A stretch of DNA of 64,000 nucleotides from Hyphomonadaceae bacterium (GCA_022844475.1 JALHLR010000018.1:1-64000); one strand, 5' to 3'. Positions 25,638-34,886 are shown, counted from the stretch's first letter. Made by a program: numbers and translations. Notes: generated from the sequence alone by a model not told the origin.

Positions 25638-27383
25638 ATGTCAGCAGACGCCGCGCCGTTTCCGGTGATGTCCATCGCCCAGTGCGATAAGCTGATGACC
25701 GCACCCGGCGCCAGGTTCGAGATGGAAGAAAAGGTCATCAACGGCATCAGGCTGCGCACCTACAAGCACGCTCCCCAGACCCTGCGTGATGTCGTCCTCA
25801 ATTCGAAGCAGTGGGATTTCAGGGAATATCTGGTCTTCGAGGACGAGCGGGTGAGCTATGCCGCCCACTTCAAGGCCGTCGCTCATCTCGCACGCAGGCT
25901 GCGCGAGGATTTCGGCGTTCAGAAAGGCGATCGCATCGCCGTGGTCATGCGCAACTACCCGCAATGGGCAGTCGGCTTCTGGGCGGCGCTTGCGATCGGC
26001 GCCATCGCGACGCCGCTCAATTCCTGGTGGACGGGTGAGGAGCTGGAGTATGGCCTTGCCGATTCCGGCGCCAAAGTCGCCATCGTCGATCCGGAAAAGC
26101 TGGAACGCATCCGCGACCACCTGCCGAAGCTGGCCCAGCTGAGAACTGTCCTTGTCGCGCGGGGAGGCGATGACGAGGCCGACCCGCGGATCGTCTCGCT
26201 GGAGAAGCTGATCGGATCTGCAAAAGCGTGGGCCAGCCTGCCGGACGCAGACATTCCGGCGGCGGAGGTAGGTCCCGATGACGACGCCACGATCATGTAT
26301 ACGTCGGGTACGACAGGAAAGCCGAAGGGTGCGCTGGCGACGCATCGGGCGATCATCTCGAACGTGTTCAACGGCATGGCCTGCCAGTCCCGGCATTTCG
26401 TGCGGCAGGGGCAGTCGCCGCCGGCGCGCGACCCGCTGAAAGATCCGCCCCGTATCCCGCTGCTGGCGATCCCGTTCTTCCACGCGACCGGCGCATTCTC
26501 GAACCTCGTGCCGGCGATCATGAATGCAGACAAGATCGTGACGATGTACAAGTGGGATCCGGGCGAGGCGCTGGCCATCATCGAGCGCGAGAAGATCACC
26601 ATGATCGGCGGCGTGCCGGCGATTGCATGGCAGGTTCTGGAGCATCCGGACCGCGACAAGTTCGATCTCTCGTCGATCCAGTTTGTGGCCTATGGCGGCG
26701 CGCCGTCTGCACCCGAACTGGTCGCCACCATCAAGCGCCGTTTCCCCAACGGGCTGGCCTCGAATGGCTGGGGCATGACCGAGACATGCGCTGCGTCCTG
26801 CGTCAATTTCGGCAAGGACTATGAAGTTCGCCCCGACAGCTGCGGCGCGGCGGCGCCGGCGATGGATTTCAAGATCGTCGGTTCGAATGGCGCGACGCTT
26901 GGGCCCAACGAGGTCGGCGAGTTGTGGGTGAAGGGTCCGAACAACTGCAAGGCCTACTGGAACAAGCCGGAGGCAACGGCGAAGACCTACATCGATGGGT
27001 GGGTTGTGACCGGCGACATTGGTCGGATAGACGAGGAGGGCTTCGTCTTCCTGCTAGATCGCGCCAAGGACATGCTGATACGCGGTGGCGAGAACATCTA
27101 CTGCATCGAAGTCGAGAGCGCGCTTTACGACCACCCCGCGATCATGGACGCAGCCGTTGTCGGCATCCCGCACAAGGTGCTGGGGGAGGAGGTCGGCGCC
27201 GTGGTGCAGGTGAAGCCGGACATGGACGTGACGGCTGACGAGCTGCGCCGGTTCACGGCCCAGAAGATCGCTGCGTTCAAGGTGCCAGTCGATATCCAGA
27301 TCCAGCGCGATCCTCTGCCGCGAAACGCCAACGGCAAGATCATGAAGAGCGAGTTGCGCACACGTTTTGCGCCGCGGGCCTGA
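25638..27383 (+). CDS. Acyl-CoA synthetase / AMP-dependent ligase
   Basis: ANL-superfamily enzyme of 581 residues that activates a carboxylic acid to acyl-AMP and then acyl-CoA. Motifs in order: P-loop YTSGTTGKPKGALATH, A4 region FHATGAFS, A5 NGWGMTET, A7-A8 TGDIGRIDEEGFVFLLDRAKDMLIRGGENIYC and the catalytic lysine in LPRNANGKIMKSEL. Fatty acid or aromatic acid substrates are both possible. A CAGGGAG ribosome-binding site precedes the ATG. Confidence 0.92.
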   Translation: MSADAAPFPVMSIAQCDKLMTAPGARFEMEEKVINGIRLRTYKHAPQTLRDVVLNSKQWDFREYLVFEDERVSYAAHFKAVAHLARRLREDFGVQKGDRIAVVMRNYPQWAVGFWAALAIGAIATPLNSWWTGEELEYGLADSGAKVAIVDPEKLERIRDHLPKLAQLRTVLVARGGDDEADPRIVSLEKLIGSAKAWASLPDADIPAAEVGPDDDATIMYTSGTTGKPKGALATHRAIISNVFNGMACQSRHFVRQGQSPPARDPLKDPPRIPLLAIPFFHATGAFSNLVPAIMNADKIVTMYKWDPGEALAIIEREKITMIGGVPAIAWQVLEHPDRDKFDLSSIQFVAYGGAPSAPELVATIKRRFPNGLASNGWGMTETCAASCVNFGKDYEVRPDSCGAAAPAMDFKIVGSNGATLGPNEVGELWVKGPNNCKAYWNKPEATAKTYIDGWVVTGDIGRIDEEGFVFLLDRAKDMLIRGGENIYCIEVESALYDHPAIMDAAVVGIPHKVLGEEVGAVVQVKPDMDVTADELRRFTAQKIAAFKVPVDIQIQRDPLPRNANGKIMKSELRTRFAPRA

Positions 27384-27419
27384 CCTCGTTCGGTTCTTTT
27401 GACCTGTCCGGACTGTAAC

Positions 27420-27457
27420 GTCGATCAGGGTTTCCGTTTCGCGGAACTCTGATCGAC
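27420..27457. repeat. Inverted repeat / hairpin after the acyl-CoA synthetase gene
   Basis: GTCGATCAG (27420-27428) pairs perfectly with CTGATCGAC (27449-27457), and the interior continues with GGTTTC / GGAACT, giving about 15 bp with two wobbles. There is no T-tract. It may end the upstream transcript, but its right arm overlaps the candidate EcfG promoter. Confidence 0.5.
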
Positions 27458-27467
27458 GAACTGTGTT
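27443..27467 (+). promoter_or_regulatory. Candidate EcfG (general stress) promoter for the small membrane protein pair
   Basis: GGAAC (27443-27447), 16 bp, then TGTT (27464-27467) matches the alphaproteobacterial EcfG consensus GGAAC-N16/17-CGTT with one mismatch. The predicted start site would be about 25 nt before the ATG at 27497. Confidence 0.45.
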
Positions 27468-27496
27468 GTCTGGGGACCCACTCGAAGAGGGACCTC

Positions 27497-27721
27497 ATGA
27501 GCCGCACGAGAATCTGGTCTGTCCTCGTCTTCATCGCTTTCGCGTTCGCGCCGGCAACCGTGATCTTCTGGATCCGCGATGGGCCGCTGCGTGAAGCGGG
27601 CGCCTCGATGGACAACTTGCCGAGCGACCCCGGCAACGGGATTTCCGAAACCACAGGCGAGATCGTCTATAGCGCTGGCACGACGCTCCAGCGCGCGAGG
27701 GACGGGGACGATCGCACCTGA
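27497..27721 (+). CDS. Small membrane protein, first of a paralogous pair
   Basis: A 74-residue protein with one N-terminal transmembrane segment (WSVLVFIAFAFAPATVIFWI) followed by RDGPLREAGASMDNL and a polar tail ending DGDDRT. The next gene shares the plan and the last six residues, so the two arose by duplication. AGAGGGA lies before the ATG. No family recognised. A candidate EcfG promoter upstream suggests stress induction. Confidence 0.7.
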   Translation: MSRTRIWSVLVFIAFAFAPATVIFWIRDGPLREAGASMDNLPSDPGNGISETTGEIVYSAGTTLQRARDGDDRT

Positions 27722-27746
27722 GCGGTCAATTCAGGGAGGATCTGAT

Positions 27747-27974
27747 ATGCGTGTACTGGGTGGAATTGTCGTCGCGATCGCGGTCGGCTTCATCATGGTG
27801 ATGGGCTATTTCTGGTGGCGGGACGGGTCCCTTCAAGCGGCCGGCGCGAAAATGGATGAAGGCCTGTCCAGGATCGATAAGACGACGCAACCGCTTCAGG
27901 ACTCAGTCGGCAAGGTCGGCGAAGGCGTCAAGGAATCCATCGACAACGCCAGCGACGGCGACGACCGGACCTGA
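27747..27974 (+). CDS. Small membrane protein, second of a paralogous pair
   Basis: A 75-residue protein: one membrane segment (GGIVVAIAVGFIMVMGYFWW), then RDGSLQAAGAKMDEGLSRIDKTT, an amphipathic helix, and the same C-terminal DGDDRT as its neighbour. AGGGAGGA gives a strong ribosome-binding site for the ATG at 27747. The 25-bp gap implies co-transcription. It ends 2 bp from the convergent CorA/ZntB gene. Function unknown; the tail could be a binding epitope or simply duplication history. Confidence 0.75.
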   Translation: MRVLGGIVVAIAVGFIMVMGYFWWRDGSLQAAGAKMDEGLSRIDKTTQPLQDSVGKVGEGVKESIDNASDGDDRT

Positions 27975-27976
27975 AT

Positions 27977-29008
27977 CTAGATCCACCTGCGCCATTTGAG
28001 GAAGGCGAGCACGCCGACCCCGAGTGTGCAGGTGACGCCGACCACCATACCGAACGACCAGGGTTCGTGCGCCCATGGGATGCCGGCGAGGTTCATGCCG
28101 AGCAGGCCGGTGACGTAGGACAGCGGCAGGAAGATTGCGGAGACGATGGAAAGCGCAAGAAGGCGCTGGTTGAGTGTTTCCTGCCTCTGGCCGACCACCT
28201 GATCCTGCAGAACGGCTGCGCGATCGCGAATCGAATCGAGCTCTTCGGCGATGCGGATGATGTGATCGGACGTGTCGCGCAGGATGACCTGATCATCTTC
28301 GTCGAACCCTGGCGCGCCAGAGCGGCGCATTCTTGCCTCGCGCTGAAGCTGGCTCATCGCCTCCGACTGTGGTTGCACATACCGGCGGAGCAGCAGGATC
28401 GTCCGTCGAAACTCTGCAAGGTCGCGCGGCGATAGCCGGCCCTTCTCGTTGAGCATCGTTTCTTCGAACTCGTCCGCTTCCTCCTTCAGCTGCTCGACCA
28501 CCGGATCGATATAGTCGACCAGCTTCGAGGCGATGCGGGCAAGGAGGTGGGCAGGCGATGTCGGCGGATCGCGGCCGGTTTCCTCGCGGACCTCGTGGAT
28601 CGCCTTCACCGGATACGACCGCATCGAGATGACAAGATTGCTCGTCGCCCAGATGCGGACGGAGATCATGTCTTCCGGCTCCGCGCCGGGATTGTGGTTG
28701 ACGCCCCGGAGGTTGAGCAGCAGGCCGTCCTCATAGGGCGCGCAGCGCGGACGGGACTCCGTCTGCAGCAGGGCGGCAATCACCGCTTCGTCGAGGTCGC
28801 TTGATTCTTCGAGCCATTCCCGTGTCTCGGCCGCCAGCCGATTGAAGTGCAGCCAGCGCCAGCCAAGCTGAGGACAAGCCGATGTCGGTTTGATCTTCGT
28901 CCAGTCGACGCGTGCGATCGCGCCGTCCGGCTGGAAATCAAACCCGAAGATGAAGGCTTCGGCGTTCGGTTCCGAGGAGTCGTTGCGTTCGACGGGAGAG
29001 ATGGGCAT
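27977..29008 (-). CDS. CorA-superfamily metal transporter, ZntB-like
   Basis: A 343-residue protein with a long cytoplasmic N-terminal domain, a coiled-coil stalk helix (SDHIIRIAEELDSIRDRAAVLQDQVVGQRQETLNQRL) and two C-terminal transmembrane helices joined by the selectivity loop, which reads GMN (GLLGMNLAGIPW). The GIPW after GMN and overall sequence are closer to ZntB zinc transporters than to CorA magnesium channels. Divergent from tlyA. Confidence 0.88.
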   Translation of the reverse strand: MPISPVERNDSSEPNAEAFIFGFDFQPDGAIARVDWTKIKPTSACPQLGWRWLHFNRLAAETREWLEESSDLDEAVIAALLQTESRPRCAPYEDGLLLNLRGVNHNPGAEPEDMISVRIWATSNLVISMRSYPVKAIHEVREETGRDPPTSPAHLLARIASKLVDYIDPVVEQLKEEADEFEETMLNEKGRLSPRDLAEFRRTILLLRRYVQPQSEAMSQLQREARMRRSGAPGFDEDDQVILRDTSDHIIRIAEELDSIRDRAAVLQDQVVGQRQETLNQRLLALSIVSAIFLPLSYVTGLLGMNLAGIPWAHEPWSFGMVVGVTCTLGVGVLAFLKWRRWI

Positions 29009-29137
29009 CAGCGGCGCCTGAACAAGGTATGCCTGCTTCTAGACCGGTTCCTGATGAACCGGCTAGGGCCACTTGCCGAACGCGGCGGTTGCCAATCTAA
29101 AGGTGCGCGACAAGTGGAGCGCCCCTCGAAGGACAAC

Positions 29138-29893
29138 ATGGCAACCGGCAACGCGGACGACGGCGAAAGGCGGCGGCTCGATGTCGAGTTGGTGCTGCGC
29201 GGCCTTGCGCCGACACGGGCGCGGGCGCGCGAGGCGATCGAGGCCGGCAAGGTGCTTGTCGATGCGCGCATCGCAAGCAAGCCCGGCCAGCTGGTCGCCG
29301 CCACCACGCCGATCGAGGCCGAGGCCGCCCATCCATGGGTCTCGCGAGGCGGCCTGAAACTGGACCATGCGTTGACGGTTTTCGGCATCGATGCAGCCGG
29401 CCGGCATTGCCTGGACATCGGCGCCTCGACGGGCGGGTTCACGGATGTGCTGCTGGCACGCGGTGCGCGGCGGGTTGTCGCCATCGATGTCGGTGTCGGC
29501 CAGCTGCATCCGCGGCTGCGAGCAGACCCACGTGTTGTCAGTCATGAATCGACCGACGCGCGGAACATCGATGCCGCGATGGCAATCGAGCCGCCGACGC
29601 TGATCGTGTGCGATGCGAGCTTTATCGGATTGGCCAAGCTGCTGACGCGGCCGCTCGAACTGGCGGCTTCGCAAGCGAGTCTCGTGGCGCTGTTCAAGCC
29701 GCAGTTCGAGGTGGGCCCGGCCAATGTCGGCAAGGGCGGGATTGTGTCCAACGCTGCCGCTGTTGCTGTGGCGGCGGAGGCGTTGGAGCGATGGCTCTCA
29801 AGCGTCGGATGGTTGGTCAGACAATGGTCAGAAAGCCCAATCACCGGCGCAGATGGCAATCACGAGCGGCTGTTCGTGGCGCGAAACCACTGA
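29138..29893 (+). CDS. tlyA: TlyA-family RNA 2'-O-methyltransferase / hemolysin homologue
   Basis: A 251-residue protein with an N-terminal S4 RNA-binding domain (RRLDVELVLRGLAPTRARAREAIEAGKVLVDAR) and an FtsJ-like methyltransferase domain: PWVSRGGLKLDHAL, SAM motif LDIGASTGGFTDVLLARGA, AIDVGVGQLHPRL and LFKPQFEVGP. TlyA enzymes methylate the ribose of rRNA cytidines. AAGGA 5 bp before the ATG at 29138 marks the start; the ORF-track extension reads through non-conserved sequence. Confidence 0.9.
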   Translation: MATGNADDGERRRLDVELVLRGLAPTRARAREAIEAGKVLVDARIASKPGQLVAATTPIEAEAAHPWVSRGGLKLDHALTVFGIDAAGRHCLDIGASTGGFTDVLLARGARRVVAIDVGVGQLHPRLRADPRVVSHESTDARNIDAAMAIEPPTLIVCDASFIGLAKLLTRPLELAASQASLVALFKPQFEVGPANVGKGGIVSNAAAVAVAAEALERWLSSVGWLVRQWSESPITGADGNHERLFVARNH

Positions 29894-30023
29894 TCAGCTT
29901 GGCGTCAGAATCAGACGAGCCGCACTGCTTGCGCAATGCGGCTCGCCCTCACAGGCCCTGGGTTGGGGGGACGGGCCTGTCCTCGAAGAGTGGCCGCGCC
30001 GCCCGAAAGGCCATGCAACCAGC

Positions 30024-30602
30024 CTAATCTATCACGCGCCACTCGCCGTAGTAGGCATCGCGGCAGACCTCCACGGGGCGGCGGATCTGAGACCCATCAG
30101 GCAAGCGCGTTACCTGAATGGACTCGGTGCAGTCAGCCCCTGCGAAGTCGTCATCGCGCGTGTAGGCTCGCCTGTCATTCGGGTAAAGGTCAGGGCGGTA
30201 TCCACCTTGTCGCAGGCCCCCGTCGAGATACGGATCGTCGCCGTAGCGCTGGGCGCCATAGCGCGCGTCGCCATAGTGCTGGCTGCCATAGGTCGGGTTC
30301 GGTCTGTATCCCGGCCCGCCGCCGTTACCATAACTGTATCCCTGCGGTGGCGCGCAGCGGACATTGCCGCCCGCCCCGGCGCCAATCATGCCGCCGAGCA
30401 CGGCGCCGACCGCGGTTCCATCACTCCGGTGGCCGCTGGCGGCTACGTTGCTGCCGAGGATTCCGCCGAGGATGCCACCCACAATTGCGCCGCCAACCTG
30501 GTTGTTCTGCCGGACTTCCTGGCACGAACGGCTCTGTGCGAAAGCTGACGGGGCCGCCATGGCCGCGACGGCGGAGATGAGAAGCAGGGCCTTGATACGC
30601 AT
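30024..30602 (-). CDS. Secreted glycine-zipper protein
   Basis: A 192-residue envelope protein with a signal peptide (MRIKALLLISAVAAMAAPSAFAQS), a glycine-zipper 2TM region (VGGAIVGGILGGILGSNVAASGHRSDGTAVGAVLGGMIGAGAGG) and a Tyr/Gly/Asp-rich middle with YGD-containing near-repeats (HYGDARYGAQRYGDD). Two cysteines flank the C-terminal ADCTESIQVTRLPDGSQIRRPVEVCRD. CGGAGGG precedes the ATG at 30602. Glycine-zipper proteins often associate with the outer membrane, but a specific role is unknown. Confidence 0.8.
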   Translation of the reverse strand: MRIKALLLISAVAAMAAPSAFAQSRSCQEVRQNNQVGGAIVGGILGGILGSNVAASGHRSDGTAVGAVLGGMIGAGAGGNVRCAPPQGYSYGNGGGPGYRPNPTYGSQHYGDARYGAQRYGDDPYLDGGLRQGGYRPDLYPNDRRAYTRDDDFAGADCTESIQVTRLPDGSQIRRPVEVCRDAYYGEWRVID

Positions 30603-30684
30603 CGGGGAATCCCTCCGGACACACATTGTCAGGATCGATCATCCGGCCGGCCACCTGAACGGAAGCTGAAGGGACTGCTGAAGC

Positions 30685-31776
30685 CTATCGCCCGGTCTGG
30701 CCGCGATGGCGCAGCATGTGGTCCGCAAGAACGCACGCCATCATTGCTTCCGCAACCGGAACGGCCCGGATGCCGACGCAGGGATCGTGGCGGCCTTTGG
30801 TGCGGATGTCGGTGTCCTCGCCCTGCATGGTGACAGTCTGGCGCGGCGTAAGGATGGAAGAGGTCGGCTTCACGGCGATGCGTGCGACCACCGGCTGACC
30901 GGAGGAAATTCCGCCGAGCACGCCGCCATTGTTGTTCGAGAGGAAGGCGACGCTGTTGCCGGCTCTGCGCATCTCATCGGCGTTGTCTTCGCCCGACAAC
31001 GCGGCCGATGCGAAGCCCGCACCGATCTCGACACCTTTCACGGCGTTGATGCTCATCAGCGCGCCGGCGAGGTCGGCGTCGAGCTTGCCGTACACGGGTG
31101 CGCCCCAGCCGGGCGGCACGCCGTCGGCGACCACCTCGATGATTGCGCCGCACGACGAGCCGGCCTTGCGCGTCTCGTCGAGGAACGTCTCCCACCTGGT
31201 CGCCATTTCGGCGTCAGGGCACCATAAGGGATTCTGTTCGACGGTATCCCAGTTCCAGTTGGCGCGGTTGATCGCGTGCGGACCGATCTGCACGACGGCG
31301 CCGCGGATGGTGATCGCCGCACCAAGCGCCATCCGGGCAACGGCGCCAGCCGCTACGCGCGAGGCGGTCTCGCGAGCCGACGAGCGGCCGCCGCCGCGAT
31401 AGTCGCGCACGCCATACTTCTGGTCGTAGGCGTAGTCGGCGTGGCCGGGGCGATAGCTGTCGCGGATCTCGCTGTAGTCCTTCGAGCGCTGGTCGGTGTT
31501 CTCGATCATCAGCGAGATCGGCGTGCCGGTGGTGACCGGGCCGCCGGTCCGATCATCCTCGAACACGCCTGACAGGATGCGGACCTTGTCTTCCTCCTGT
31601 CGCTGCGTGACGAAGCGCGACGTTCCGGGGCGGCGCCTGTCGAGGAATTGCTGGATGAACTCTGGCGTCAGCGTGTGGCCAGGCGGGCAGCCGTCGACGA
31701 CGCAGCCGATGGCGGGCCCATGGCTTTCGCCCCAGGTCGTCACGCGGAAGAGGTGGCCAAAGGTGTTGTGCGACAT
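30685..31776 (-). CDS. aroC: Chorismate synthase
   Basis: Last enzyme of the shikimate pathway, converting EPSP to chorismate with reduced FMN. The 363-residue protein has the three family signatures: [18 protein letters not shown], the central [40 protein letters not shown] and the C-terminal [27 protein letters not shown]. Length and start are normal. Confidence 0.97.
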   Translation of the reverse strand: MSHNTFGHLFRVTTWGESHGPAIGCVVDGCPPGHTLTPEFIQQFLDRRRPGTSRFVTQRQEEDKVRILSGVFEDDRTGGPVTTGTPISLMIENTDQRSKDYSEIRDSYRPGHADYAYDQKYGVRDYRGGGRSSARETASRVAAGAVARMALGAAITIRGAVVQIGPHAINRANWNWDTVEQNPLWCPDAEMATRWETFLDETRKAGSSCGAIIEVVADGVPPGWGAPVYGKLDADLAGALMSINAVKGVEIGAGFASAALSGEDNADEMRRAGNSVAFLSNNNGGVLGGISSGQPVVARIAVKPTSSILTPRQTVTMQGEDTDIRTKGRHDPCVGIRAVPVAEAMMACVLADHMLRHRGQTGR

Positions 31777-31834
31777 GGATGCGGTTTAGGGGCAGGGCCC
31801 CGCGAATGCAAATCCTGCCGCCAGGGCGTTCCTG

Positions 31835-31869
31835 GCCTGCCGTCCCCTGCTTTCGCGGGAACGGCAGGC
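31835..31869. repeat. REP-like intergenic palindrome
   Basis: GCCTGCCGT (31835-31843) pairs perfectly with ACGGCAGGC (31861-31869) around a CCCCTGCTTTCGCGGGA core that itself can pair. The CTTTCGCGGGAA core resembles short palindromic repeats common between genes in alphaproteobacteria. Only one copy is evident in this window. It could also serve as a terminator for the terC gene on the minus strand. Confidence 0.5.
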
Positions 31870-31881
31870 TGGAGGTTAACG

Positions 31882-32910
31882 CTAGTGCGCCCGCTTCGAC
31901 GTGCTGATGAGCGAGACCACGATTGCCCCGCCCAGCAGCACCAGGGTGGCGATGAGCGACCAGTGCGGCTCAAGATAGGGCACCAGCTTGAGCTCCTTGC
32001 TGAGCAGGAAGTTCCAGATGATCTTGACGCCGATCAGCACGAGCACGGCGGAGAGTCCGAACTTCAGATATTTGAACCTGTCAGCTGCGGCCGCCAGCAT
32101 GAAGTAGAGCGAGCGCAGCCCGAGGATGGCGAAGATGTTGGACGTGTAAACGATGAACGGATCGCGGGTCACCGCGAAGATTGCAGGCACGCTGTCGATC
32201 GCGAAGATGATGTCAGCGATCTCAACGGCGACCAGTGCGATGAGCAGGGGGGTCGCATAGAGGACCATCTTCCCCGAGGCATCGGGCAGGCGTACGACGA
32301 AGTTGTGGTTCCGGATTTCCTTCGTCACCGGCATGAACCGCTCGAACAGACGAACAATCCACGTGGCGTCGGGCGCCTCGTGCGGTTTGCTCGCCGAGAT
32401 CAGCATCTTGACGCCGCTGAAGATCAGGACCGCCGCAAAGATGTAGAGAACCCAGGTCAGCTGGTTCACGATTGCGGAGCCTGCGCCGATGAAGATCGCC
32501 CGGAACACCACCGCGCCGATGATGCCCCAGAACAGGACGCGGTGCTGGTAAGCCGGCGGTATCGCGAAGAATGCGAAGATCATCGAGATGACGAAGATGT
32601 TGTCGAACGCCAGCGCTGTCTCGAGCAAGTAACCTGTCAGGTACTGGATGGTCGCCTGCGCATTCAGGTTCTCGGGGGAATCGTAGAATGCCGGATCAGG
32701 TTCATAGAGAAAGTAGACATAGGCCGCGAAGACCATCGCGCACGCGGCGAAGCTTCCCCACATCAGGGCGCTTTTCTTCGCAGATATGCGGCCGTCCTTG
32801 TTGTTGACCAGCGCAAGATCAACCCAGAGCACGAGCGCGACGAAGGTGAGAAATGCAATCCACAGCCACACAGGCTGTCCGGCGAACTCGCCGAGCATAT
32901 CCAAATTCAT
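31882..32910 (-). CDS. TerC/Alx-family integral membrane protein
   Basis: A 342-residue multi-pass protein. The family core GYLLETALAFDNIFVISMIFAFFAIP carries the conserved acidic residues in the membrane, and the second half repeats the pattern as ALVAVEIADIIFAIDSVPAIFAVTRDPFIVYTSNIFAILGLRSLYF. TerC/Alx proteins are linked to manganese export and tellurite or alkaline response. I looked for a yybP-ykoY manganese riboswitch in the 32911-33055 leader and did not see its conserved core. Confidence 0.9.
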   Translation of the reverse strand: MNLDMLGEFAGQPVWLWIAFLTFVALVLWVDLALVNNKDGRISAKKSALMWGSFAACAMVFAAYVYFLYEPDPAFYDSPENLNAQATIQYLTGYLLETALAFDNIFVISMIFAFFAIPPAYQHRVLFWGIIGAVVFRAIFIGAGSAIVNQLTWVLYIFAAVLIFSGVKMLISASKPHEAPDATWIVRLFERFMPVTKEIRNHNFVVRLPDASGKMVLYATPLLIALVAVEIADIIFAIDSVPAIFAVTRDPFIVYTSNIFAILGLRSLYFMLAAAADRFKYLKFGLSAVLVLIGVKIIWNFLLSKELKLVPYLEPHWSLIATLVLLGGAIVVSLISTSKRAH

Positions 32911-32979
32911 GAGGGGAACATCCGGTCCGGTGCGCTGCGTCGGCGCAAGGAGGCTTTCGCCCGCCTGAGTCCGACATCA

Positions 32980-32997
32980 CGCAAACCGCCGTTTGCG
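32980..32997. repeat. Hairpin in the terC leader region
   Basis: CGCAAAC-CGCC-GTTTGCG is a perfect 7-bp inverted repeat with a 4-nt loop, 70 bp upstream of the terC start on the minus strand. A second imperfect hairpin with a GAAA loop lies between it and the gene. A regulatory role is possible but unproven. Confidence 0.35.
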
Positions 32998-33178
32998 CCA
33001 GAGGGGCCCGGACCAAACTCTGCGCGCTTATTGCTGTTCGTCGCGGACCTGTGAAGTGGGCGCCCCTCGTACCAAACGCCTTTTTTACTTCACGAATTCG
33101 TTGACTGCCTGCGTGGCCGCAGGGCGCCCAGCTGCTATACCCGTCGCGCGCGTTCCCCAGAGACAAGGACAAACGACC

Positions 33179-33934
33179 ATGACGTACAACTTCAAGGGCA
33201 AGACCGCAGTGGTGACCGGGGCCAGCCGCGGCATCGGTGAGGCGATTGCGCGGACGCTGGCCGAGGATGGGGCGAAGGTGGCGCTGGTCGCGCGCTCGGC
33301 CGACAAGTTGAAGGCGCTGGCGGCGAGCCTGCCGAACGGTGCGATCGCGATCGAAGCGGACATGGGATCAGCCGATGGCTGGCGCAAGGCGGCCGATGGC
33401 GCGCTGGCGGCGCTGGGCGAGATCGATGTGCTGGTCAACAATGCCGGCGTCAGCGCGGCGCAGGCGATGGGCAAGGTCACCGGCGAAGGGCTGGACGAGA
33501 CGTTCAACGTCAACGTGCGCAACCTGATCCTGCTCACCGATGCGCTGTCGGCCTCGTTGATCCGGCGCAAGGGTAATGTCGTGAACATCTCCTCCGTCTC
33601 ATCCTTCTCGGGCGCGCTGGGGCAGATTGCCTATGCGGCGTCGAAAGGGGCGGTGAATTCGTTCACGCGCAATGCCTCGATCGATCTGGGCCGCGCCGGC
33701 GTTCGGGTGAATGCGGTGGCGCCGGGGGTGATTGACGACGGCATGTGGTCGACCGCCTTCGCAAAGGGGCTCGATCGCGAGAAGACGCTGGAGCGGATGG
33801 GGCGGCTTGTGCCGCTGGAGAAACGGTGGGGCTCTGCGCAGGAGATTGCGGATGCGGTGGCGTTCCTCGCCTCCGACAAGGCGGCCTACATCACAGGGCA
33901 GGTGCTGCGCGTTGACGGCGGGATGATCGTGTAG
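33179..33934 (+). CDS. SDR-family oxidoreductase
   Basis: A 251-residue classical short-chain dehydrogenase/reductase. It shows the cofactor motif TGASRGIGEAIA, the NNAG motif (VLVNNAGVSAA), catalytic Ser and YxxxK (SSVSSFSGALGQIAYAASKGAVNSF) and the C-terminal DKAAYITGQVLRVDGGMIV. It resembles FabG-like 3-oxoacyl reductases, but the substrate cannot be assigned. The ATG at 33179 is preferred over the extended ORF; CAAGGAC lies upstream. Confidence 0.9.
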   Translation: MTYNFKGKTAVVTGASRGIGEAIARTLAEDGAKVALVARSADKLKALAASLPNGAIAIEADMGSADGWRKAADGALAALGEIDVLVNNAGVSAAQAMGKVTGEGLDETFNVNVRNLILLTDALSASLIRRKGNVVNISSVSSFSGALGQIAYAASKGAVNSFTRNASIDLGRAGVRVNAVAPGVIDDGMWSTAFAKGLDREKTLERMGRLVPLEKRWGSAQEIADAVAFLASDKAAYITGQVLRVDGGMIV

Positions 33935-33938
33935 GGTG

Positions 33939-34886
33939 TCAGCCAGGACAGCTTGCCAGCTTGTCGATCGCGGCCTGGAAGACTGGCCGCGCCTGTTCGG
34001 GGACGAGGCGGGCCAGATCCGCAAGTGACATTGTCTTGCGCGCCTCCGCGGCAATCAGCAGGCCGACATAGTAGCCGGAGCGGGCTGGCAGGCGTTCATT
34101 CGGCCGCCTGAAGTTGAAGAGCTGGCTGTAGTCGTTGGACGATAGCGAATCCAGCCTGGCGCGCACGAAGCAGATCGCCTCCGTGAAATTGGCGTCCACC
34201 GCCGGCCGGATCGGGGCAGGCAAAGTCAGCAGCAACTGCTGGTCAGTTGCGCCGGGATTCAGTTCCTGCGCTGCGAGAACGGCGAGCCCTTCGCTCCAGA
34301 TATCGCACCAGATCGGATCGCATCCGGAGAAGGATCGACCATGGTAGATGTGGAAGAGCTCGTGATGGAAAAACGGCCGCTGCGTCTCCGGCGTGTGAAT
34401 GCGGGCGATCATGTCGGCCCCGAAGATGAAGTATCTGACGCCATCGAATTGCCGCGTCCCGCCGTCCATTTCGCCAAGACTGTGGACCAGATAGACATCG
34501 CCGACCGGACCCATGTCAGGCAGAGTTCTGCGGAAAGACGCCAATGCGCTTTCTATCATGCCGCTGAAGTTGGCTGAGACCGCCTCATACTTCGGGCGTA
34601 GGGCCGGGAACTGGTTCAGCGAGGCGGCGATGCGTCCATCGAAACGCTGCTGCGATTCCGGCGTCGCCGGCCGTGGCCGGTAGAATTGCTTGAACTTGTC
34701 TGACAGCCTCTCCTTCATCACCGCGGCGCGTTCGGTGTCTGGAAGATTGGCGGTTTCATCGAAGGCCCGCGAGTACGCGGCCGTGAGATCCACGAGGCGA
34801 TAGTCCGACGGTTGCGGCGCGGATGGGCTGGTGGCCTGGCACCCAGCGAGCAAAACCCCCATGCAGATCGAGGATAGCTGGCGCAT
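33939..34886 (-). CDS. Lipoprotein with a HELFH zinc-metalloprotease-like motif
   Basis: A 315-residue protein starting MRQLSSICMGVLLAGC, a lipoprotein signal with Cys about residue 16. The mature part contains FFHHELFHIYHG, an HExxH zinc motif with a nearby third histidine, and a downstream WCDIWSEGLAVLAAQELNPGAT, where the glutamate of SEGLA is the expected third ligand of a gluzincin. I do not recognise a named family. The start at 34886 excludes a long non-conserved N-terminal extension in the ORF track. Confidence 0.7.
   Translation of the reverse strand: MRQLSSICMGVLLAGCQATSPSAPQPSDYRLVDLTAAYSRAFDETANLPDTERAAVMKERLSDKFKQFYRPRPATPESQQRFDGRIAASLNQFPALRPKYEAVSANFSGMIESALASFRRTLPDMGPVGDVYLVHSLGEMDGGTRQFDGVRYFIFGADMIARIHTPETQRPFFHHELFHIYHGRSFSGCDPIWCDIWSEGLAVLAAQELNPGATDQQLLLTLPAPIRPAVDANFTEAICFVRARLDSLSSNDYSQLFNFRRPNERLPARSGYYVGLLIAAEARKTMSLADLARLVPEQARPVFQAAIDKLASCPG

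Noticed and set aside
32911-33055. yybP-ykoY manganese riboswitch before the TerC gene
   Set aside because: Hairpins are present but the conserved riboswitch core sequences are not seen.
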